NCBI GenBank assembly: GCA_000507305.1
Contig: DF240508.1
Location: 48,565-112,564 of the forward strand
Source of the DNA: Breviolum minutum Mf 1.05b.01
Taxonomy: Eukaryota; Sar; Dinophyceae; Suessiales; Symbiodiniaceae
Reading direction: 5' to 3'
Length of the DNA: 64,000 bases
Below are positions 42,838 to 52,662 of the stretch, in pieces. A program made the translations under genes and the position numbers. Position 1 is the first letter of the stretch; each line of letters begins with the position of its first letter. Below the pieces are notes generated by a model. That model saw only the letters and a list, made by a program, of their open reading frames with translations. It did not search any database and was not told the DNA's origin.

Positions 42838-45338
42838 TTGGAAAGGAAGGAAGAAGCACCTACTGGCTGATTCATGGTGGAGTCCCTTTGGTGGTGCCTG
42901 AAGCTTCTATGAGACCTGCGAGCTCTACAGAGGTGATTGCTAAGCACCTGCTGGAACTTCGACCTTCGCGACGTCGAGCCCGAGATGCTATGAGAAGCCC
43001 TGAGATTGAGAATGTGGATGAGATCCCCTTTGGTGAGGACCTTGAGATGGCAAGCTTCGAGGAAGAACAAGCTCAGCAGAGCTATGTTGATGTGCCTATG
43101 GATTCACCTGCAGAAGGAGCGCCGCAGACAGGAGCTTTTCCTATGCCTGCAGCTCTTGCCCCGGTACCTGAAGCAGCGCCTGTTTTGGAGGAGATGATGG
43201 AAGAAGTACCTTATCCAGAACAACCTGAATCTGAGATGACACCGGCACCTACTACACCACAGTCTGAAGAACCTCCTGTGGGACCTGTGCCACTTGCGCT
43301 TCAACAACCTCATGGTGGCAACACTGAGTTGACGCACGCTTTGAGGAGGTCTGCAGATGGACTTGAACACCCTCTACATCCTTCACTACGACCGCCGCCT
43401 GGGTTGAATGTGACTGCTGGTGATCAAGGAGCACGAGACAGATCCCGATCACCACCACCACATAGAGCCATTCCTGTTCCTGATGATGGAGACGCTGGCC
43501 TGTTCGTGAATGTGAACATTGATCCTGGTGAACGGAAGCACCTACATTGCTTCCTTGCACGACGTTACCCCAAGAAGAACAAGGCGAAGGCTGGAGCTGG
43601 AAGAGAGATCTTCTATGACAAGTGCACCCCAGAAGTGCAAGAGGCTTTGCAAGCTACAAGGCTGAAGGAGTGGAACAATTGGAAGCAGTTTCAAGCTGTT
43701 CGTGTGATACCACCAGAAGAAGCTGAATCCTTTGTCCGCAACAACCCCAACATGGAAATCTTGCCAACCAGATGGCTGGAAGTTGACAAGGCAGAAGTTG
43801 GAGAAGAGCCGAAGTTGAAAAGCAGGATCATCGTCAGAGGAGATCTTGAAAGAAACAACAACTTGAGGACAGACAGTCCCACCACAAGCCAGCTCTACTT
43901 CAACTTGATCCTGAGTTTTTCAGCGTGCTCTGGATATCCGCTTGGAGCTGGAGACATCTCAGCTGCATTCCTACAAGGAGCTGGGATAGCAAGAGTTTTG
44001 GCCTTCAAGCTACCTCGTGGAGGAGTGCCTGATGCAGAAGTTCGAGAAGGATCTCTGCTCTTGGCAGAGAAGGCGGTGTATGGTACAAGAGATGCACCCC
44101 GTGGCTTTTGGAAGGGTCTTCATGAGACCTTGATTGCAAGTGGACTTCGAGCTGTGGACTTGGAGCAGTCCGCCTACTACCTTCCTGGACCTGAAGGAGA
44201 AGTTGCTAGACTTCTTGGAGCCCATGTGGATGACCTTTTGTGGTGTGGTGGCAAAGCTATGGACAATGTGATGCTTGCTGTCCAGAAGAAGTATAAGTTT
44301 GGAAGCGTTAGTGGAAATGAATTCCGTTTCTGCGGCCGGGTTATCAATCAGACCCCAGATGGAATTTTGGTGACCTGCCCCAATGTGATGGACCGCGTGA
44401 AGCCGATCTATGTGAGCCCTTTGAGGAAGAAGGATCGCGCCGCTCAAGCTGAGCCGCACGAGATTGCTCAACTACGTTCTGTGGTTGGAAGTTTGGCATG
44501 GCTTTCCCGTGTTTGCCGACCGGATCTGGCATTTGGTGTGAACCAACTTCAAAGTGTTCAACAAGCTGCCAGAGTACAAGATTTGGTTCAGGCCAACAAG
44601 ATGCTTTCCTTGTCCCTGGCAACAAAGGACAAGGGGATATTCTACAAGGCCAAGCCTTTCAAGTTCGAGGACGCGATTTTGCTGTCCGTGAATGACGCCT
44701 CACATGCTGCTAGCTTTGAAGAGATCAAGCCAGGCTATGTTGGAGGACATCGATCTCAGTCAGGACGTTTGCTGTTCCTGGCATCACCTCAATTTCGTGA
44801 AGAAGGAAAAGGACATGTGCATTTGTTGGAATGGCATTCGACGACAATTCGTCGTGTATGCCGCAGCACTATGCAAGCGGAAACCCTGTCGCTTCAACTT
44901 GGAAGTGAAGAAGCAGAGCATGTGCGACAGGTGATGTATGTCCTCAAGAACTACCAGAATTTTGGTGGTCCAAGCAAGAACTATGTGGCTGCACTTGATC
45001 ACATGGTTTGCCTGTGGATCACCGATTGCCGATCGCTGAGCGATCATATGTTGACCCCAGGCATGTCAGAAGTCAGTGACAAACGTCTTGCCATTGACTT
45101 AACAGCTCTTCGTCAAGAAGCCTGGAGGTCGGTTGGTGAGTCAGTTGGAAATCCCACCTATGCTGATTCACTGCCAGAATGCCGCACAACATATGTGCGA
45201 TGGGTCGCAACTGCAACTATGGTGGCTGATGCCTTGACCAAGGACATGAAGACTTTGCAGTTGGATCTCACAACCAGCAAGGGTTGGTTGGAGTTTTCAT
45301 ATGAAGGTTTTCCACCTGTAGAAAATTCACGGGTGTGA
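42795..45338 (+). CDS. Element 1 reverse transcriptase and RNase H
   Basis: 847 residues. The start holds the end of integrase (RWHGPCRVIGKEGRSTYWL), then a proline-rich acidic linker, and the RT with motif A GDISAAFLQG near residue 385 and the polymerase box HVDDLLW near 478. RNase H follows with Asp in NDASHAA (about 631), Glu in QAETLSL (about 696), Asp in ITDCRSLSD (about 742) and the closing ADALTK (about 810). All catalytic residues are present. The stop codon TGA at 45336-45338 lies inside the 3' LTR, at its third to fifth base. Confidence 0.9.
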   Translation: MFHRRDRWHGPCRVIGKEGRSTYWLIHGGVPLVVPEASMRPASSTEVIAKHLLELRPSRRRARDAMRSPEIENVDEIPFGEDLEMASFEEEQAQQSYVDVPMDSPAEGAPQTGAFPMPAALAPVPEAAPVLEEMMEEVPYPEQPESEMTPAPTTPQSEEPPVGPVPLALQQPHGGNTELTHALRRSADGLEHPLHPSLRPPPGLNVTAGDQGARDRSRSPPPHRAIPVPDDGDAGLFVNVNIDPGERKHLHCFLARRYPKKNKAKAGAGREIFYDKCTPEVQEALQATRLKEWNNWKQFQAVRVIPPEEAESFVRNNPNMEILPTRWLEVDKAEVGEEPKLKSRIIVRGDLERNNNLRTDSPTTSQLYFNLILSFSACSGYPLGAGDISAAFLQGAGIARVLAFKLPRGGVPDAEVREGSLLLAEKAVYGTRDAPRGFWKGLHETLIASGLRAVDLEQSAYYLPGPEGEVARLLGAHVDDLLWCGGKAMDNVMLAVQKKYKFGSVSGNEFRFCGRVINQTPDGILVTCPNVMDRVKPIYVSPLRKKDRAAQAEPHEIAQLRSVVGSLAWLSRVCRPDLAFGVNQLQSVQQAARVQDLVQANKMLSLSLATKDKGIFYKAKPFKFEDAILLSVNDASHAASFEEIKPGYVGGHRSQSGRLLFLASPQFREEGKGHVHLLEWHSTTIRRVCRSTMQAETLSLQLGSEEAEHVRQVMYVLKNYQNFGGPSKNYVAALDHMVCLWITDCRSLSDHMLTPGMSEVSDKRLAIDLTALRQEAWRSVGESVGNPTYADSLPECRTTYVRWVATATMVADALTKDMKTLQLDLTTSKGWLEFSYEGFPPVENSRV

Positions 45339-45458
45339 AAACAGATGTGATTCCTGGTTGAAGCATGGCCAGGTTTCAAACCTTCACCGCTGGACGGTGG
45401 CTCAAGCAACGACCGCAGTCTTGCAAAAGGCTGCTTCTGTGCCCTGCCTGTTTTCAAA
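45334..45458 (+). repeat. Element 1 3' LTR
   Basis: Identical by eye to 37106-37230 over 125 bases. Upstream GGG is the only hint of a polypurine tract. The downstream flank starts CTTG, matching the four bases left of the 5' LTR. The polyprotein stop codon overlaps the start of this LTR. Confidence 0.92.
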
Positions 45459-45602
45459 CTTGCAACATACTACACTGTTGTTCAGCTTTTCATTACCTCG
45501 TTTGGTTCCGGATTATCTTCTAACTTCACTGAGATGCATGTCAACAGTGAAGGTCCAAAGTGTGGAAAGGCTCAAGAAGGGAGAGCTTATAGTCTGCTGT
45601 AG
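45459..45602 (+). pseudogene. Right flank of the host reading frame interrupted by element 1
   Basis: If one CTTG copy and element 1 are removed, the frame that reads LLDDRSLVEILAPLDALL at 37003-37105 stays open across the junction, through TYYTVVQLFITSFG, to a TAG at 45600. An intron donor (GTAGGA at 37081) could also end the exon before the insertion. The element therefore lies either in the last coding exon or just inside an intron. Confidence 0.4.
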
Positions 45603-46611
45603 GCCGTGGCACCACACGTCACTTTGACAGGAGTCTGGTCCTTTTATGTCAAGCTTTCTTCGCTCAAAGGCCACCAAGAGACGACCTGTTACTGTTGTGT
45701 TCAGATTGCAATACATAATACATACAGTATTCATACTGTATATATAATATAGGTATATATATACATACTTAATGATATGTTTTTACGTATACAAATATCT
45801 TTATTATCCAATGATAAAAAGGATTATATAATGTTTTACTACACAGTATGCTCATTCCTGGATTTTGGATGGGCTGCAGCACGTTGCAGCTCTTTGGGAA
45901 CGAAATTTCTTGCTGCGCCGTTGGTCTTTTGGCAGGCTTCAGCCTTGAAGGAGTCATTCCAAGAACCGTGTGGTGAGGCAGGAGTGGCTAGCGGCGCTAG
46001 CGGCTAGCGGCTGAGTGTCAAATGGCTGTCATGCTTAGGCAATTTGTTGTGTGAGGCGCACCGCGCCATCCATGAGTTGGTCGGATATCTCAGACGGTCT
46101 TAGAGCTCTCAAAATCTTTTTTGGCCAAAAGGAGACTGAGCTTCTGGGGCTCTGTTTTTAGCTGTTTTTGTCAAGTGTTGCTTTCAAGCTGTTGGCCCTT
46201 TTACCATTTAGCAACTCAAGCCAAGAATCACAAACACGAAATTGAAATGATTTGTAGCTAGCGGCTCAAAGCTGGAATTTAGGAGAAGTTTGGGATAGTT
46301 GCGACAAAGTCCGGCCTGGGAGTGGACGCAATGTCCGGGGAGAGTCATCCCTCCCTGCTGCCTTGCTCCCCGCAGTCGGACACGGAAAGTTCCATTACAA
46401 CCTGGGTGCGGAATCTTGGTGTAGAAACCTCAATTTGGCTTTCAGTGGAGCATGCGCCACATCAGTGTATCAAATGTCCTAATTTGACTCATTGAAACGA
46501 ATAGGATTCGAAATGATGATATGTCTAAGACTCGATTTGTGTATGGAGTGAAGTCCAAGCTAGTCGACTACTGCAGATCCCTGATGTGTAAAAATTGGAC
46601 TGGTTCACCCG
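45603..46611. other. No supported gene
   Basis: TA-rich tracts occur near 45720-45840, followed by short frames without motifs. A block near 45870-45960 is moderately protein-like on the plus strand but has no clear splice limits. Confidence 0.25.
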
Positions 46612-48502
46612 AGGGATCTGAACGAGCAGACCCTTGCATCCGATGAAGATTTGGAAGAAGAGGAGAAGCCTTCACTGCCTTCACCATCGGATGGTGAGAA
46701 AGCGACCACTGCCACGTCGGCAGCATCGTCAACATCGGCTGCGTCAGGCTTTCGCACTCATGACCAGGGACACTGCCGGCCATGTGTTTTCCATTCAAGT
46801 CCTGGAGGATGCAGAAGAGGCAGTAGCTGCAACTACTGTCATTTCTTCCATCCGCGCGTCGTCCTTGTGCACAGGATTCGAAAGAGCACCCGTGATAAAA
46901 TCAAATGTAGCTGGGAAACGCATTGGTATTTTCGTTGCTTAACAACTTTCCATTTCTAGCTATTTCTTTCTTTTTCATTTGTTTCACTTTAAAATGTACA
47001 CCCTAGCTGCATGTCCTTGTCTTTGCCTCAGAAGCCAAGCAACTAGGTCGACTTGCTTCACTCTTGGGTAGCGGTGTTGACTTAGATGCTTGGATGGATT
47101 GTGTATTTTGCCATGTCCCCCCACTCGGTGCCAGTGGAAAGTCCAGGTTGCGGACATCCTCTACTAAAATGCGGTATCCTAGTCACTCCTATTTCGTGAG
47201 GGAACATTCGAAGGTATGCAAATTACGTTTCTGTAAAAAGGGGAAGGCTGTCCGTTCCTGCAATAGTGGGATTGTCGCCGCCACCGCTGCCAGGGTTGTG
47301 GTTGTGGTTGTGGATAGAAACTACAGACGATAATTTATGATTCCTGTAAAATCCTTATTTGCAATTAGAATATATATATATATATATATCGTATATATAT
47401 ACAATATATAATATGCAATATATAATATGTAGTATATAATATGTAATATATAATATGTAGCATATAATATGTAAAATATGATATATCATATATAAAATAT
47501 GATATAGAAGATATAATATAGAATATATAGTATAGAATATATGATGTAGAATATATGATATATAATTTGTCATATATATAATATAATATGTAACATATAA
47601 TATGTAGTATATAATATGTAATATATGATATATAATCTATAATCTATTATACATGATATTTGATATATAATATTTAGTAGTTACTATCTTATATTTTTAT
47701 ATGCAGTATATAGCATAGAAAATATGATATATAATATAAAATACTTGATATTTAATATATAATATATACTATATTAAATATTATATACACTATATAGCAT
47801 AAGATATATGATATATACTATAAAATATATGATATATAATGTATAATCTGTAAGATTTGATATATAATATATAGTATATAATAATATAAAATATAACACT
47901 TAAGATATAAAACAAAATATTTACATACACAGACTGAAGTGGTGGGGCGACATGTGGAAGATGTGCGGTGGGAGGACTATAGTTGGGGGAGGTTCGGCCC
48001 TGAAACGCGTCAATCATGCAGTCATTTGATAGCGTGCTACTGTAGAACTCACAACAAAGCCTTCATTATGCATAATGACCTCCACGATGCATTTGCACAT
48101 GTTTAGGTTAAGGCATATTTAGGTTTAGGAAGAGTGTCAGCCTCTCTGATTGCAAGACGATAAGTCCTGTTGGCTTTTGATATCAGGATCATGGATGCAG
48201 CATGGTATCCATGTTTACACGTTGTGTATTCGTAGTCTCTCGACTTATCCAGATATAGATCAACTATGGTCAGGTATGATGTGTTTCATTCAACCGTGTT
48301 TAGAAGATCTTAGAAGCCTGCTTGAAAGCTTGATTGTCATCAATGTTCGGTTGACGACCACATTGGTACGGCCGTTGCTAGAGCTGCTTTGATTGACCAA
48401 TCCTTCGCGAAGCATGCTTCGGACCCAACTCTTGCAATCCGCAGTGGCTTTAGTGCACTTGATCTCCAGCCTTTGCCAACCCCTGACATGTTGAGCTGGT
48501 AG
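46612..48502 (+). CDS. CCCH zinc-finger protein gene, three candidate exons
   Basis: Probable RNA-binding protein. Exon about 46612-46865 opens after CCCGAG, encodes an acidic lead-in (LASDEDLEEEEKPSLPS), then HCRPCVFHSSPGGCRRGSSC and NYCHFFHP, which fits the C-x8-C-x5-C-x3-H finger exactly. Exon about 47031-47100 reads EAKQLGRLASLLGSGVDLDA after a CTCAG acceptor. A last block at about 48354-48502 reads VARAALIDQSFAKHASDPTL and ends at a TAG at 48500. CCCH proteins of this layout are common in dinoflagellates. Linking the three blocks into one gene is inference. Copia element 2 is inserted 87 bases after the stop. Confidence 0.5.
47371..47930. repeat. Very AT-rich ATATATAATATG-type degenerate repeat
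   Basis: About 560 bases composed almost only of A and T, with recurring ATATAATATGTA-like units of roughly 10-20 bases. It probably lies within an intron of the CCCH gene. Open frames here are artefacts of composition. Confidence 0.85.
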
Positions 48503-48588
48503 TCGGGTCTTCGACGTGCTTTCTCAGTTGCCTCGGTTTTATTCTTTGTATATTCCTTGCTTACAGCTTATATATATATGTAATATGT

Positions 48589-48876
48589 TGTGACTTGTCC
48601 GAAGTCCAAAGGTAACTTCACCAAGATGCCCTTTCAAGTTAACCAACAGGAGGTAAGCACACTTACCGCAAAAGGAGGTCCAGGCCCCCAAAGATTTCCC
48701 CTAAATCACTTGGCAAACCAGCTAGCGGCCACGCCAGCACCTTTTCCCTTTCCGCTGGCTCAAATCCTCGTCCCACCTCACCCTTGAGAGGTCGTAGCCA
48801 CCATAGGATAGACGAATCATCGTTGATGGTCAGATTCAAGGTTGATGGAATCTTTAGGATGATCATAGCTTTCACA
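48589..48876 (-). repeat. Element 2 3' LTR
   Basis: 288 bases with TGTGA/TCACA inverted ends. Relative to the 5' LTR it carries a 29-base insertion at 48645-48673 and about eight substitutions. It has a perfect 6-base target duplication on its outer side. Confidence 0.92.
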
Positions 48877-48900
48877 CTCATTATTTTCTCTTTTTGAATC
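48877..48900 (-). promoter_or_regulatory. Polypurine tract of element 2
   Basis: Directly upstream of the 3' LTR, the minus strand reads CAAAAAGAGAAAATAATGAG, which is purine-rich and fits a plus-strand primer tract. Confidence 0.6.
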
Positions 48901-50129
48901 TGCACTCGAATCAAGTGAAATCCATCGTTGACCAAATTTTCTATTCGCATTAGCTTGAAGAGTCCGCTGTTCGTCGTATATGCGAAACCGACCCAGTTGT
49001 AATACGTTTCGGAGAAAGGTACTTTCCATTGCCTTTGTTAAACAATCTGCAATCATGATAGCCGTGGATACCCAACGACAATCGGCGTTCTGATCTGCTA
49101 ATTGCCTAATCAGCATGACTTCAATCGTGTCCGCCACTCTTGACAATTTGGCACTGCTACCTTTGTCATTAGGTCATACAAACTTTTGCAATCCGTGATC
49201 AACAAAGCTCTGGGTAATTCAACCAAAGCCTTTTCTGGATGTTGCCACTGAAAGGAAGGATCTACTATTACTCCCCACATGCATCTTATCCAATTAAGCT
49301 TATCAATGGATGATGACATAGAATAAGCCTCTGCACTTAGTGTGGATCGAACAACTCTACCTATCTGCTTAGTGGACCAAGCTATCGGAGAAAAATCTGA
49401 AGTACGATTCCGTGAGAGGTCAGGCATACATGACATAATGAAGAGTCCTTGCTGTGCTTTCAAATTTGACTCTGAAGCAAACGAAGCGTCTCCAAAGCTT
49501 GCAAATGTCAATTGATGAAAATCCAATGGCCAAACTATAATGGATGTGGATGCAAATTCTTTGGCTTCTTTCAAAACCTTATGTCCTTCCAAGAGATCAT
49601 GGACCTTTGCTGATGGTATTGCCTTTTGTAGATATGCTACTTTAGTTGCAATATCAGGTCGGGAATGTACAGCAGCATACTGTAGACTACCACACAATGC
49701 TCTTAGCCCCTGTATCTCATTTCCGGAAGCTGGAAGATCTTTCTGTTGTCTACGACTCTTGGGAATATCTATGGGAGTGATTCTATGCACATAATCTTCT
49801 TGACTTACTTTGATCGAAAAGTCAGGCAATTGTTCAATGTCAAGCCCTGTGAAACGAAACTTCTGAAATTCCCTACATCCAAAAGGTAATTTCTTTTGAA
49901 GTTGTTCTAGAGCCTGTTCATATCTTTCATTCCCGCCTCCAATGCCATCGTCTACGTGGGTTCCAAGGATACCATCTAATTGCGAAGGGTTCTTGGGATT
50001 TCGTAGAAGAAATAGGCAGTTATCAAGAGGATGGGCTTCAAACGAAGTTGTTCCAATTGCTTTCTCAATTCTTTGTAAAAGAGGATTGGTGCATCTACAC
50101 GACCATATGCATTTCCTTCCAAAAGACAA
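48900..50129 (-). CDS. Element 2 RT C-terminal half and RNase H
   Basis: The frame at 50129-49110 holds the polymerase box GTHVDDGIGGG, copia-type RT thumb sequence (FRFTGLDIEQLPD), and RNase H residues in SFGDASFASE, STLSAEAYSMS and LLITDCKSLYD. After a frame change near 49140 the end of RNase H continues to about 48900, with STAIMIADCLTKAM as the closing motif. RNase H removes the RNA strand of the hybrid. Motifs are intact but spread over two frames. Confidence 0.85.
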
Positions 50130-50650
50130 ACTTCGTCATCTTTAAGGTTCATAAGGGTCCTCAGTTCGGGTACTGGATTCATGGCTAATTCTCTACCGTC
50201 TTCCTTACCCCTCAAAAACGCTGTACGAATGTCAAAGTTTTGAATCGTCCAACCTTTGGATGCAACTGTTTGCAAGAGCAGCATTCTAGCATCTCGCGAA
50301 AGCGTCGGCGAATCTGTCTGGACACTGCCTACTTCAGGATCTTGAAATCCTTTCACTACCAACCTGGCTTTAGCCTTGTAACCAGTAGAGGACACATCAC
50401 ATGTTTTCCAAGTCAAAACCCATCTGGACCCCATTATTCTTGAAGGATGGATCCGGGATTTAGCAATGGCTTTAACAGTGTTAGTATCCAACCAACAAGA
50501 AAGCTCCTTTTTCTTGGCAGTCTCAAACAGTAGACGTTCATTGGCTGTCAGATTCTTGTACGACACTTCGGCATGCGATTTCTTTGCTGCATTCGCTATC
50601 AGTGCAACGGCTTCTTCAGGGTGATTTCTATACTTCCGGATTTGTTGCAA
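49976..50650 (-). CDS. Element 2 RT N-terminal half
   Basis: Reads SRIMGSRWVLTWK, KARLVVKGFQDPEVG, QTDSPTLSRDARMLLLQ and the motif A block IQNFDIRTAFLRG, then LLEGNAYGRVDAPILFY. This is the first half of a copia RT; the palm continues in the overlapping frame below 50129. The sequence is of a different copia lineage from element 1, which has GDISAAFLQG at the same position. Confidence 0.85.
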   Translation of the reverse strand: MQQIRKYRNHPEEAVALIANAAKKSHAEVSYKNLTANERLLFETAKKKELSCWLDTNTVKAIAKSRIHPSRIMGSRWVLTWKTCDVSSTGYKAKARLVVKGFQDPEVGSVQTDSPTLSRDARMLLLQTVASKGWTIQNFDIRTAFLRGKEDGRELAMNPVPELRTLMNLKDDEVCLLEGNAYGRVDAPILFYKELRKQLEQLRLKPILLITAYFFYEIPRTLRN

Positions 50651-51400
50651 GGAACAAGGAAAGCAAACTCACAATAATCCTCCTTGGGATTCTCATGCTG
50701 TTGCCAAATGGTATTGTCATCTTCTACGATGTCCCCATCAATATCTAAAGCTGGCTCAACAAGGCTGGCATTATATATAACCCCTACATCTTCTGGATGA
50801 TCTTCTACCATTTCATTATCATTCCCATTTTCCTGACCTTCTTGATCAGACTCCATGGGAGGAGTGGTTGGCACATAACCACTTTCAGGTGTTGGTGGAA
50901 ACGGCTCATTAACATCTGGAATTGGAACTTCTGCTGCGATGTCATGTTCAACGATTGAAGGTCTTCTAAAAGGTTCTTCCTCTTCTGGTTGAATACCCTC
51001 TACTCTATCCGTTGCACTCTCTTCCGGGCTCTCAGAAGCAGGCATGGGATCAACTTCAAGCTCTGAGAGATCACGAAATTGGAAAACACCGGATCTTTCC
51101 TTCAGTTGTCTTTCTAATTCTTGAGCTCTACGAGAGAGGATTTCCTGATCTACTGATTGTTGACTTATCTTCAAATCTTGAAATTCTCGCATGCTCACAG
51201 GTCTTAGATTTTCTCTGGCACACCGTAACAAACGATTCACATGGCTAATCCAAACAATGCTTCGAGACTCTTGCAAAACAACTTGCCCTGGACCCATCCA
51301 TCGCCCTTTTTCAGTGATATTGGGAGCCATTCTTGCCCGAGCGTGCCAGTTCGTATGGCGGCTTCCACTTAAATCGGGTAATTGTCCCTTTTGATTTGTC
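50599..51400 (-). CDS. Element 2 integrase C-terminal tail and linker
   Basis: On the minus strand the part nearest 51400 reads ITEKGRWMGPGQVVLQESRS and VNRLLRCARENLRPVS. This corresponds to the end of integrase in element 1 (RWHGPCRVIGKEG...MRPAS). An acidic, proline-rich linker follows (EVDPMPASESPEESATD) before RT. Upstream of 51400 the reading frame runs into the foreign plus-strand block, so the DDE core is missing. Confidence 0.7.
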
Positions 51401-52662
51401 TGGCCATGGCTGGACTTTGTGGAAGTATGGAGATTGTGGATTTCAGTGAAACCCCCGGTTATGCTGTTTGTTTTCCACCTTCTTCTGATTTGGCGAACCA
51501 TCATGTATATTTGAAGTATCCTGAATGGATGAGAACTTTCTTACGCCCCCATGGCCGTGTTTCTTTCATGGATGTGGGAGTCGAAATTTCGGAGGGCATG
51601 TGTATCCTTGATGCCACAATTGAGAAGTCTTCACTGGTGCTGCCCCAACCTCGCAGTCACCATCGGGTGGCGGAAGGGTTTGCTGGCCTGGGAGGATGGT
51701 CGGTGGGTTCACGATTTGCAGGGGCTGAGCCAATTTTGGCGGTGGAAAAGGACGAAATCACTGCTAAGGCCTTTGCAAAGAGTCATGAAGTTCCTTTGTT
51801 TGACGTGGTTAGGGCTCTTCAGATTTTGAAGGAGCAATCTACTTTACCACGATGTGTCATTTTGGGAAGCATTTTAGATCCACGAATTTGGGGGATTTCT
51901 GGTTGTTTGAATGTGGGGACGTGGTTGTTATCACCGCCATGCCTCCCATGGTGCTCTGCCGGAAGATCAAATGGTCTGGATTGCAGCGATGGGCTTCTTT
52001 TTATCCAGACTTTGGAGATGGCAGCCAAATGCGGAATCCGATTTGCATTAGTTGAAAATGTACAGCGCATGGTTAAACACCGAGATTTTGCGAGCATCAA
52101 AGAAGCGGCCACAAGAGCAGGGCTTCCATTGGTGCTGAGCCGTGTAGATGATTGTGCTGCGGTAGTTCCATGTCAGCGAAAGAGATGGTTTGGTTTGTTT
52201 GTTCACCAGTGTGTTCCGGTTCCATGGGAACACATCCAAATGGCAGCAAATATGCAGTGGCCTAGCACACTCACATGTCATGCTGAGGCACCATACACGT
52301 TAGCGGTTGCAGATGCCATTCGTGTGAACATATCCCAAAGTGAAGAACCTGAATTGTCGGTTTTACCCCAAATGTTGGAAATTATGAAAGACCCCCAATT
52401 TCTTCCCCCATGGATGAAGCAGATTCACACTAGGGAAGAGACTTGGGAATATAGGGTGGTGAAACCTAATGGAATTTTCAAGGCCATCATGTCAGCATAT
52501 GGCAATCAACATGAGATCAGCGCAGATCTCTTGACCAAGAATGGTCTGCATGCATTCGTCGTTGTTCCGGATCCGACATTGCCGGAAAAGTTTCGTCTGG
52601 CTAGCCCGTGGGAATTTGCATCAGCCATGCCTTTAGGAACCAATATTGTACTACCTGGGTGA
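51382..52662 (+). CDS. DNA C5-cytosine methyltransferase of the LINE-like element
   Basis: Transfers a methyl group to cytosine C5. Motif I is EGFAGLGGW (residues 98-106). VEKDE at 121-125 is the motif II acidic strand. Motif IV is SPPCLPWCSAG with nucleophile C187. Motif VI is LVENV (E225), and motif VIII is VVPCQRKRWF (Q265, R266, R268). Motif IX-like ASPWEFASAM lies near the end. The frame stops at 52660, but motif X (WKMVGNALAP) follows at once in another frame near 52672-52705, so the catalytic domain is complete apart from one frameshift. The first residues before about 51400 belong to the copia border. It most resembles retrotransposon-borne or bacterial-type C5 enzymes. Activity is uncertain. 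Confidence 0.82.
   Translation: MSLLICLAMAGLCGSMEIVDFSETPGYAVCFPPSSDLANHHVYLKYPEWMRTFLRPHGRVSFMDVGVEISEGMCILDATIEKSSLVLPQPRSHHRVAEGFAGLGGWSVGSRFAGAEPILAVEKDEITAKAFAKSHEVPLFDVVRALQILKEQSTLPRCVILGSILDPRIWGISGCLNVGTWLLSPPCLPWCSAGRSNGLDCSDGLLFIQTLEMAAKCGIRFALVENVQRMVKHRDFASIKEAATRAGLPLVLSRVDDCAAVVPCQRKRWFGLFVHQCVPVPWEHIQMAANMQWPSTLTCHAEAPYTLAVADAIRVNISQSEEPELSVLPQMLEIMKDPQFLPPWMKQIHTREETWEYRVVKPNGIFKAIMSAYGNQHEISADLLTKNGLHAFVVVPDPTLPEKFRLASPWEFASAMPLGTNIVLPG

Larger units (their letters stand above)
37106..45458 (+). mobile_element. Ty1/copia retrotransposon, element 1
   Basis: An LTR retrotransposon of 8353 bases in plus orientation. It has two identical LTRs of about 125 bases, a tRNA primer site one base after the 5' LTR, and then Gag, zinc knuckle, aspartic protease, a methyltransferase-like domain, integrase, RT and RNase H. 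Integrase before RT places it in the copia superfamily. The identical LTRs indicate recent insertion. CTTG lies directly on both outer edges, a 4-base target duplication if the LTRs are 37106-37230 and 45334-45458. The perfect inverted ends TGAAAACA/TGTTTTCA would instead give 121-base LTRs. The coding region has one in-frame TAG and four single-base frame changes, so this copy is probably not autonomous unless these are sequencing errors. Confidence 0.92.

Noticed and set aside
47355..48017. Tyr/Ile-rich minus-strand open frames
   Set aside because: They are translations of an almost pure A/T stretch.
48652..48673. GTAAG...AG micro-intron in the 3' LTR
   Set aside because: At about 22 bases it is too short to be a functional intron, and it reads antisense to the element; the hairpin explains the GTAAG strings.
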